Assembly (NCBI GenBank): GCA_018350325.1
Contig: JAEVLN010000063.1
Coordinates: forward strand, 1 to 64,000
Direction of reading: 5' to 3'
From: Globodera rostochiensis
Taxonomy: Eukaryota; Nematoda; Chromadorea; Rhabditida; Heteroderidae
Length of the DNA: 64,000 bases
In this document: positions 56,035 through 64,000 of the stretch, piece by piece
Layout of the letters: every line of letters starts with the position of its first letter
Position numbering within the stretch: position 1 is the first letter of the stretch
Translations under genes and position numbers: made by a program
Notes under the pieces: generated by a model
Told to the model about the DNA's origin: nothing
Seen by the model: only the letters and a program-made list of their open reading frames with translations
Database searches by the model: none

Positions 56035-59000
56035 TCAAAGTTGGTATTGCGACGGTTGGGGCTGGCCGCCCTGTTGGAACATCTCCGCGAAGCTGGAGTA
56101 GTACACGTTGGTTGGGTTGTACCCAAATTCGCTGCTGCCCCCTCCGTCCGATGTCCCCCCCAGCGACGGCAGAGAGGACGGGTCGGCCAGGGCCGACGAC
56201 AGTTGTTGCTGCGAGGGTTGGAGCGAAGGCTGTTGCACTTGGGGGGAAATGCCGTAGTAGGACGAAGAGACAGGAGAACCTGGCGAAGGAAGTTTGGTTT
56301 TGGCATGGTTCCGAGACATTTGAATGAACAACTAACTCCCTATCCCTTTCGTCCCTACCGTAACAGTATACTAACTCCCTTTCCCTTTCGTCCCTACCGT
56401 AACAGTATACTAACTCCCTTTCCCTTTCGTCCCTACCGTGTCATACCGTAACAGTATAATAACTCCCTTTCCCTTTCGTCCCTACCGTGTCATACCGTAA
56501 CAGTATACTAACTCCCTTTCCCTTTCGTCCCTACCGTGTCATACCGTAACAGTATAATAACTCCCTTTCCCTTTCGTCCCTACCGTGTCATACCGTAACA
56601 GTATACTAACTCCCTTTCCCTTTCGTCCCTACCGTGTCATACCGTAACAGTATACTAACTCCCTTTCCCTTTCGTCCCTACCGTGTCATACCGTAACAGT
56701 ATACTAACTCCCTTTCCCTTTCGTCCCTACCGTGTCATACCGTAACAGTATACTAACTCCCTTTCCCTTTCGTCCCTACCGTGTCATACCGTAACAGTAT
56801 TCTAACTCCCTTTCCCTTTCGTCCCTACCGTGTCATACCGTAACAGTATCCACCAAAAGAGGACACTTGCTGAGCCGCCGCCAGGGAGGAGTAGGGGAAA
56901 CTGTTGGCATAAGCGGCAGGAAAAGCCTACCAAAGCAAGTTTTGTAAAAGAAATTCGAGAAAGAAAAGATCGATTTCGAGCCCAAATTGTTCATAATCAA
57001 AAATAAAACCCAACCAAAAACGGACCGAATCAAAAGCGGTGACGGAGGAAATGTTAGGCACCGACGGCGACTGCCAGCAGCAGTTGAAGCCGGGGAATTG
57101 GTGAAGCCCCGCGGGGACGCCGCCGTTGGATAAATCGTTGGCGCCGACGAGACCGCTTAATGCGCCACTGGACATCAGTGAGACAGCGAAAGACGACGAA
57201 TTGGTCGGTTGAGAGAGGCAAATGCCGGAGGACGGCGAGGAGACGGAGACGGGCAGGCCCGGGTTGGCACATACTGGGCCCGAACTGGCTAAACTGACGC
57301 CCGTCTCCGGCTCAGACTTGTGCTCGGCTCCGTCAACGGCGGCGAGTGCCAACGGCGTTTCTCCTTCAAAAAGTGCCGTCCTCTTCACGTCCCGTCGAGA
57401 AGACCCCCCGCCCTGCTGCAGCAGCTGCTGTCTCTTCCTCACCGGCTGTGCTTTTTCTCCTTCGTCCCCTAATTTTGGCAAAATGATTAAACCAAACATT
57501 GCTATTCAAATTTTAAAAAAGCGGTGTTCTAAATTGCCGTGCCGTAGCATTTTCCCAGTGCCTACCATTTTGTTCTTCCACTTTGGCAACTGATGACATC
57601 GCCTGTGCCAACCTCGCCGATTTCATCGCCGCCACCGTTTGGGGTTTGTTCGGCTTCGATTGTTTGTCGTGCTGTCGTTGCTGAACCATTTCGGGATTTG
57701 TACCCGCTGAACTCCTTGCCCTGCCCGACTGACCTTTGCCCGCCGATTCTTGAACCAAACCTAAAGGGAGAGGAATAAACATCCGATATGCCCGACACTT
57801 AGGCCAATCCCGAAATTATCTTAATGTTATTCCATCCCCCCCGATGATATCCGTTTTCAAAGGTTATTGTGCCGACGGCAGTGTTGGGGGGGGGGGGGGG
57901 ATTAGCGGATGGTCGGTCATCAATTGCCCCAGGCAATTGATCGTTCGTCTGCCGTCCCCCCCCCCGGGCACCAACTTGGATTGCCCCAGGCAATTGATCG
58001 TTCGTCTGCCGTCCCCCCCCGGGCACCAACTTGGATTGCCCCAGGCAATTGATTGTTCGTCTGCCGCCCCCCCCCCCGGGCACCAACTTGGATTCGGGAT
58101 TCCTGCAGCTGGATCTGCTCGGCAATCTGTTCGCGCACGTACACATCTTAAACTACGGCAAAGTCAACCAAACTTTGAAAAATAACGAAAACAAATAATT
58201 TATGGTTTAATTGACTCCCAGAGGCTATGATGAGCCCCGGTCTGACCTTTTAATGCCAACTCAAATCAGTTATAACTGTGTAAAAATGCTCAAAATGGCA
58301 CCAAAAAAGCATTTTTTTTTTGTCCTAGCGTCAATTTATAGGTTGTCTAACGAATTGAAAAGGACCGGTGGTAACAGCAAAATTCAAAAGTGATTCGAAA
58401 TTAACTAATTGCTTGTTGGTATATGATTAGAGTGATTTGAATGGAGTCTGCAAGTTATTATAAATATTTTCCGAAAATAGTTTTGAGCAGGCCCGTAGCC
58501 AGGGGGAGGGGCCGAGGGGGCCATGCCCCCCCCCCCCGAAATGTTTTTTGACAAAAAAAAAGAGGGGGGGGGGACCCTATTGTTTTGCAAAATTAATAAT
58601 TTTTGGGCTTCCTAACAAATTCCATCAATTTTTCCCGGCGGCGCCTGTCGGCACCGCCGGCCCCCGATTCTTAAACTTGCATTTTTTTAAAAATTCGAAA
58701 ATAGGCGATCTCGATTTTTACGCTATTTTTAAACAAAAATGTTAAAAAATTTAACGAAAATCGATTTTTTTTTTTTTTGGGAAAAATTGCTTAAGAAAAA
58801 TGCAATAAAAAACGGAAAATGTACCCCTAAGAATCGACTTTTTTGGCTTGGCCCCCCTCCCGAAAATTTTTTCTGGCTACGGCCCTGGTTTTGAGATAAT
58901 TAATTTAATCGAAAATTGCATTTAAATCATTCATCGAATGAAGGGAAGAAACAACAAATGCTTTATGTCTCCCCTCCCCTCCCCTCTTCACCTGGGTACT

Positions 59001-59804
59001 GTGATTGGTTGAATTGCCCCTCCAGCACCTCCAACTGCTGGCGCGTGAAGGTCGTCCGCTCGCGCCGGTTTTTGCGCGGTTGTAAACCTTCAAGCAAATT
59101 TTGGTTTGTGCCCTTTTGGCAGCAAATGATGGCTAATAAAAATAAGCCGCTCACCCGGCGACACGCCCTGCGCCGCCGTGGACACCGCCGCTGCACTGGC
59201 CGCGTTGAAATAGGCGGCGGCCGCCGCTGCCGCAAAAGCGCCGCTCACGTAACTGCGGGCGTAAGTGTTGCCCGCGGCGTTGGACGTCGCGTCGGAGGCG
59301 GCAGAAGTAAACGCAGTGCCCATCATTGGCGCGTGGACATTTCCGGGAACGGTGACCGTATTTATCCCGCCGTATGAGGCACCAATGCTGTTTGCAGCAA
59401 CGGCATTGACTACCGATGAAAAGCCCTGGGAGGAGGAGGCGATGGAGCAGTTCAGCGGCGGGACCACGTCAGTGGTGGTAGAGGATGTTGCGGGGGGCTG
59501 GAGATGTGCGGAGGGGTTGAGGCAGGAGTCGAAGTTGAATGAGGAGGAGCAGGAGGAGGAGACGTCTTTCAGCGTGGACGACGAGAACGAAGAAGAGCGG
59601 CGTTCGCTGGCGGTGGAAGTGATTGTGGTGGAAGTGTCGGATGAGTCCAGTTGATGCGGAGACTGCTCCACCACTCCGTTTAGATAGGCTTAAAAGTATT
59701 AATTGTCCAGTTCCAGAGTTTGTAGCGAACAAACCGGTTGTGGCCCCCGCCCCTTAACCATTAATTCTAACAGTCCTTGGCCACTTACCGTGTGCGATCA
59801 TCAT
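56035..59804 (-). CDS. OTX: OTX-class (K50) homeobox transcription factor
   Basis: Paired-like homeodomain factor of the OTX group (nematode ttx-1/ceh-36/ceh-37 relatives), involved in head and sensory neuron fate. Nine exons close to 535 aa: 59804-59789, 59688-59155, 59087-58992, 58146-58088, 57760-57734, 57680-57566, 57468-57026, 56926-56854, 56279-56035. The homeodomain begins RRERTTFTRQQLEVLE, continues SQYPDVYVREQIAEQIQLQESRIQ (key: YPD, ESRIQ) and ends VWFKNRRAK, with Lys at position 50 and the R-R-A-K tail. It is cut by three introns, at YP|D, RIQ|V and AK|Q. The N-terminal exon is Ser/Ala-rich; the C-terminal exons are Ser/Pro/Gln-rich and end SQYQL. Intron 3 contains a 400-bp transposon, intron 4 a donor-carrying minisatellite, intron 8 another minisatellite. 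Confidence 0.93.
56331..56850 (+). repeat. 38/48-bp minisatellite, about 11 copies, OTX intron 8
   Basis: CTAACTCCCTTTCCCTTTCG plus TCCCTACCGTGTCATACCGTAACAGTATA units; the first two lack GTGTCATACC. The array fills nearly the whole 574-nt intron and starts two bases from the donor (TTTTG|GTGGATACTG on the minus strand). Confidence 0.95.
57926..58092 (+). repeat. About 56-bp x 3 minisatellite carrying the OTX intron 4 donor
   Basis: Minus-strand units read ATCCAA|GTTGGTGCCCGGGG then a G run and GGCAGACGAACNATCAATTG plus CCTGGGGCA. The true donor of exon 4 is at 58087-58086; identical ATCCAA|GTTGGTGCCC copies have donors at 58030 and 57975. Unit lengths 57 and 55 differ by the G run. Confidence 0.93.
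58488..58887 (+). mobile_element. 400-bp hAT-type MITE in OTX intron 3
   Basis: 8-bp flanks GTTTTGAG (58480-58487 and 58888-58895). The ends CAGGCCCGTAGCCAG and, reversed, CAGGGCCGTAGCCAG differ at one base and fit the YARNG rule. The inside holds the GC hairpin CGGCGGCGCCTGTCGGCACCGCCG also found in copies A and B. No coding capacity. Confidence 0.93.
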
Positions 59805-59938
59805 CCGTCGCTTTTTGCTTCTTTAGATGTGTGGCGGATCAGATAAATATGTTAAGAAAGAATATTATTAAATACGGCGATTACCCGCCATCGGAGTGAG
59901 TTAAATCAAACCTAAAAACGAAAAGATGGGGTGGGAGC

Positions 59939-60411
59939 TCAATCAAAGCTTAAAAGATTGAATTGGGTGAAACTTTGGGTTGGTTGACAATGAATGAAAA
60001 GGGAGGGGGGGGGGGGTCCGCTGGCTGAACTTGTGGTGTGGGCCAGGGGATGGGCGACCGATTGGAATGAGAGGGATGGGGGGGGGGGGGGGGGAGAGCG
60101 GTTAAATCCATCTCCGAAAGGCCAGCCAATTTCACACTCCGTTTTGGGGGGCAAGGATTTAGTGGGATACGGCATACGTGGAGAGCGGCGCATCCATTCC
60201 CAGGCTGAGAAAGGGGGGGGGGTGAGTGATCAAAAACCAAAATTCGCCCTAACTTCATTATTTTACATGAATGGCATTCATTGCATGTGCACCCGTAAAT
60301 GGGGGAGGGGGGGGGGGGATTTTGGAGGGGACGTGAATGAAAATAGACCAGGGTGAATAACTAAAATTTTTCAAAAAAAAATTCAAATTATCCTGAAAAT
60401 CAGTACAAAAT
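59939..60411. other. Upstream of the OTX gene, G-run-rich
   Basis: No gene. G runs lie at 60004, 60080, 60216 and 60310. The two strands show only low-complexity frames. Confidence 0.4.
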
Positions 60412-60603
60412 CAGAGTGTGGATAAAAAAGAGCAAATATTGTTACATTTTGGACATTTTTTAAGCGAAAATTCAAAAAGGTTTATTCAAAATTTAAACAA
60501 AAATTCTTCAAAAAGCTCCAGAAATCTCAAATAAAGGACAAAAAAGGACGTGAACCCAAATAAAGTACAAATCTTTAAAAAAAAGTACAGTTACGCACTC
60601 TGA
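60412..60603 (+). mobile_element. Small repeat with CAGAGTG inverted ends
   Basis: The left end CAGAGTGTGGATAA and, reversed, the right end CAGAGTGCGTAACTG resemble each other and the hAT end rule. The flanks show no clear 8-bp duplication. Its right half (ATTCTTCAAAAAGCTCCAGAAATCTC...AATCTTTAAAAAA) recurs at about 63525-63617. Confidence 0.5.
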
Positions 60604-63524
60604 AATAGACTCAATAAAAGATGAATTGCCGGGTGAGTTGCGTTAGTTATCATTGCCCCGATGTATTGGAGGTTGGTTGTGTTGCATATTTCACAAATTC
60701 ACTTCAAATCGCGGGGGTTGCGAGTTAGGAGCTGCAAATCCCTCCCTTCGATTTCGTCAGTGCCCCCCCCCCCCCAAACTCATCATCAGATTTGCATTAT
60801 TTTGTCCGTCCTCCCCCTCCCCCTCCCCCATCTCTCTCTCTCTCTCTCTCTCTCACTGATTCACTTACATTCATTCCCCCCCCCCAATCGCTCATCAGCC
60901 GTGAAAACAACCATTCCCTCGAGGGGATTATCATCGCCACCCCCCCTTCTCATTTCTCGATTGATCTGTCGAAGGATTAGTGAAAAAATGGAGAATTGTG
61001 GAGAATGGGAACTGTGATCATGAATGGTGGGTGGGGGGGGGGGGGGGGAGTTCTGATAATGAGTAAAATGAGCATTGGTAGGGAGGGAGGGAGAGGGAGG
61101 GGGGGAGGGGGGGGGGGGGGGCTAAGACGAGAGAAGCCGGAGAATAACCTTAACCTCCCCTCCCCTCCACTCACTTCCCAATTCTTAATCAATTCGAGCG
61201 CCCAAATCGCCGCTTCACAAATGTGAGAATGATTTTTTTGTTGAGTTTTGCCCTTCCCGAAATTGTTTCTGACAGTTTAACTTTCCATGATCATCGAAAA
61301 ATTGGCTGGCTGCATATACATAAATACAACAAACACAGCATCAAAAGGATGTATGGAAATCGGATTATTGGCCGGACAGAAGAAGGTTTTGGGGGTTTTT
61401 GGGGGGGGGGGGGGGGGGGAGACATCGATCGGGAAAACAAAGGTGGGGACATAAGCGGATAAACACGGACATAATCCGCTTATGTGGCAGAGAGGTGATT
61501 GATGGGGTGGGGGAGGGTGAAAGACAACAAAGCTAATGAATGGTTAATTTTTTGGGAGGGGGGGGGGAAAGAGGGGTCCTCAAATTTATAATTGCGGATT
61601 TTGTAGAAGGGCAAAGAGGGAGGGGGGAGGGAGGGAAAAGTTTGGTTTTCATCAAAGGAATGGAGGGGAGGGGGGGGGGGGGGGAGTTAAAGTTGATGGC
61701 TGTGTGTGTAAGTGCGTGCGGGGAGTGGCGGGGGGTGGGGGCGGGACAGAAAACACCCAATGGGGGAGGGGGGCCAAAGAGTGCATAAAAGGAGGAGGGG
61801 CAGAGAGAGAGGGGGGGAGGGGGGGGGGAAGTCAAACAAACATCCAACCAAACAACAAAACCCATTCCCCCCCCCCACCACTCATCACCATCAATCACTC
61901 AAACAAATCATTCATCACATTATTCCCCTCTCCCCTTTCTGTGCAAATCGATCAATCACTTCTCGACGGGCGGAGAGTTTCCTACAATTGATACGATAGA
62001 AGACGATTAATCGCCCATCAAAAGAGACGAAAAGGCCTTCGCTCCCTCCAGCAATTTGGCGTTCTTTTACGCCGCCAACTTTATGCCCTCCCCCCCCAAC
62101 CAACGCCGTTAAAAGCTTGGCTTTTGTGGATGGATCGACTGCTGCCGCAGAAGCGCTGCTGGCTGTGTATCGTCCGTCGGTTGCCCGTGGCGACATGTAA
62201 CTGTCCCATCGGTTTGCGCAATTTCGCGCGTTTGGACCCCTCTCCCATCCGGAAGTGCCACGGGATTCTTTCGATGGATTAAAATCCCATTCTGTCCAAC
62301 AACTTATAATGACATAATGGACTGGGATGGGAGGAGAAGACTAATTAATGAAAAGGGACACAGCAAACGATGGAATGAATGGGAGCAGCACTTTAGGGGG
62401 GGGGGGGGGGCTCAGTTTATTTATATGTTTGGATTTGACATCAAAGAATTCTCTCTTTTTTATCTTTCCTTAATCCAATATTTTGAGCCCCTACGATTTC
62501 CTTCATTAATTAGCAGAACAGGCAGGGAAAAGTTTAAGACCACACAGCATAATACGCGGATCATTCACTGTACCGTGGAAATCATCGGCTAATTTATGAA
62601 GTTTTCTCTTTCAGTTCTATGAATAGTTTGGTGCCTTTTTTGAACTTTAATTTAAATCAGCAAAATAGTGAATAAGTATAACCCACAGAAATTGATCTCG
62701 ACATTGACCCGAGGTCCACACAACAACAAAATTGCAAATATTCGTCAGGACAAAGTCTACAAACTCTTCTGCTGATGAATTTCAACCCGTTCATACAGCG
62801 GTCTTCCCTCTCAATTTCAATAGAAAGTGCTTAATAAAGATAATTAAACGTTTAGTTTTCACAATACCTAATTATCAAATAAATAAAATTAATGTAAATG
62901 TTCCACCGTTAGCTCCTCCCCCTAACATTACTAATTGCCTTCGGCGCACAAGGCAATTACAATCACCGAAAGCAAAATGGAGATAATTGGAAACCGGAGG
63001 AATGGAAGCGAAGTGAACGAAAGAATTTGTATGCTTGCCGGAGGGAAACTTGCTTCCGGGGATTGCTTGTGATTAAAAGACAAGCCATAACTAAACTATG
63101 CAGAAGTCAGAGGGTAAAGACGTTTATTACCCTTTGTGATTTTTTTACCCTTTAACCAATTCAAAAATTCTGTTAGTGCGAAAGATGACGCCTTACTTTT
63201 CTAATGATTTACCCCCCCCCCCCACCCCTCCCCCTCTCTTCCCCCATCCCCCAAAAAAAACAAAAAAATTTATGGGTGAGACGCAGTTGGAGCCGGTACA
63301 CATCATCTCACGGTACATTTCATTTCCGTGCCTACATTTCAGTGTTGGTTTTCACGCCCATTATAAATCTGACGTTTCAGTGCCCTGATTTTTTTTGCTT
63401 AAAAAAAAACTTGCTGACAAATTGGGGTGATTTTATGAGCAAATACATATTTTACATTTAATCATTTCCAAGAAAATGTTAACAGAAAAATGCTTAAAAT
63501 TAACTAATTTGGCCATCTGTCTAA
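60604..63524. other. Gene-poor 2.9-kb stretch with poly-G runs and a CT microsatellite
   Basis: A TCTCTCTC run at 60832-60854 and G runs at 61034, 61106, 61400, 61670 and 62396 are seen. A minus-strand ATG frame at 62196-61915 (MSPRATDGRYTASSASAAAV) could be a small upstream exon, but has no clear splice partner. No other gene is supported. Confidence 0.4.
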
Positions 63525-63617
63525 GATTTATTCAAAAAACGAAAATTCTTCAAAAAAATTCCAGAAATCTCAAATAAAGGACGTGCACCCCAAATAAAGG
63601 AAGAATCTTTAAAAAAG
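63525..63617 (+). repeat. Partial second copy of the 60412-60603 repeat
   Basis: TTATTCAAAAAACGAAAATTCTTCAAAAAAATTCCAGAAATCTCAAATAAAGGACGTG aligns closely with 60481-60560; only the right half is present. (Longest exact shared block is ATCTCAAATAAAGGAC.). Confidence 0.75.
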
Positions 63618-63721
63618 TCTATTTAGAAAATTCAAATTTAATACGTTCAGAAATCTTATCTAAGGAGCCTAAGCCTAAGGAGCAATTGTTTTTCTATAAT
63701 TCAGATAAGATTCGTCTGAAA

Positions 63722-64000
63722 ATGGAACAGCTTTTCCAACAGGCAAACATTGATCTTCATCAGATTCATCTACAAATGAGACAATTGGAACTATGCAAAA
63801 ATGAGAGTGAAGCGCAGCCTATTTTTCAAATGCTTCACCAACGCATAAGGTATACCAAAAAAAAAAAAAAAACGATGGTTAGCCCCCTCCCATCCCATGA
63901 AATTGTTTTATTTTGTCCTTGGAGAATTTCTATCGCTTTTATTAGGCAATCTGCTGATCAGCTGGAAAATCTCGAACGACTGGTGAACAAAGAACCATCT
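63722..64000 (+). CDS. memb-1: Membrin/GOSR2, Golgi Qb-SNARE, N-terminal part; runs off right edge
   Basis: ER-Golgi SNARE. Exon 1 (63722-63849) starts MEQLFQQANIDLHQIHLQMR; exon 2 (63946 onward) continues RQSADQLENLERLVNKEPS. This matches the order known for membrin (M-LFQQ...H-I...RLE, then I-RLE-L-KEP). The intron (63850-63945) starts GTATACC and includes a run of A. The Habc region begins here; the SNARE motif and membrane anchor lie outside the window. Confidence 0.85.
   Translation, partial: MEQLFQQANIDLHQIHLQMRQLELCKNESEAQPIFQMLHQRIRYTKKKKKTMVSPLPSHEIVLFCPWRISIAFIRQSADQLENLERLVNKEPS

Noticed and set aside
57681..57733. Frameshift just after the OTX homeodomain
   Set aside because: A 53-nt GT-AG intron with phase 0 on both sides restores the frame as RRAK|QRQHDK, so no frameshift is needed.
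58204..58225. Spliced-leader RNA start (GGTTTAATT)
   Set aside because: Only the first nine bases resemble SL1; no donor or Sm site follows at the right spacing.
58200..58260. C/D box snoRNA (ATGATGA ... CTGA)
   Set aside because: The two boxes are only about ten bases apart and there are no terminal stems.

Overview
The window is nuclear DNA of a nematode. The evidence is a set of animal genes in nematode form (UNC-18, an NHR-6/NR4A receptor, an OTX-class homeobox gene, a Gly/Tyr-rich peptide precursor, a divergent UGT), mostly 39-70 nt introns, and dense packing on both strands. Abundant intronic minisatellites and long poly-G/poly-C runs would suit a clade IV (tylenchid-type) species, but the species cannot be fixed from sequence alone. 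All exon models below were built by hand from splice signals, reading phase and remembered family sequence; in almost every gene the phases close exactly.

Layout. Bases 1-21 kb are gene-rich: QSOX sulfhydryl oxidase (-, runs off the left edge), a UDP-glycosyltransferase (-), the ArfGAP scaffold GIT (+), mitoribosomal protein mS40/MRPS18B (-), the U5 snRNP protein PRPF6 (-), UNC-18 (+, divergent from PRPF6), and a heparan sulfate 3-O-sulfotransferase (-). Bases 21.3-28.6 kb hold no confident gene: a hAT-type non-autonomous transposon and long C- or G-rich tracts. An NR4A nuclear receptor with a Q-rich N-terminus fills 28.7-35.1 kb (+). Bases 35.1-38.7 kb carry a U1 snRNA gene, a second hAT-type element and a fold-back element. 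Then come a NIPA magnesium transporter (-), a secreted YGGW-type peptide gene (-), a 0.9 kb C-rich minisatellite, four unrecognised membrane-protein genes interrupted by a 1.7 kb G-rich array, cysteine dioxygenase (+), a secreted basic protein (+), the OTX homeobox gene (-), a repeat-rich gap, and the first exons of the Golgi SNARE membrin (+) at the right edge.

The genes are not an operon-like functional set. They are mostly housekeeping (splicing: PRPF6 and U1; secretion: QSOX, UNC-18, membrin, HS3ST; mitochondrial translation; sulfur metabolism: CDO) with two developmental transcription factors. The most unusual signal is structural. In GIT a 61-bp x 11 minisatellite carries a copy of the true 3' splice site in every unit. 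In the OTX gene a ~56-bp x 3 minisatellite carries copies of the true 5' splice site. In the UGT gene a 37-bp repeat carries the stop codon. Tandem arrays therefore repeatedly include exon-edge sequence, creating rows of decoy sites. Other points: a U1 RNA with a changed 5'-splice-site-pairing base, two GC-AG introns, and transposons with clear 8-bp target duplications.
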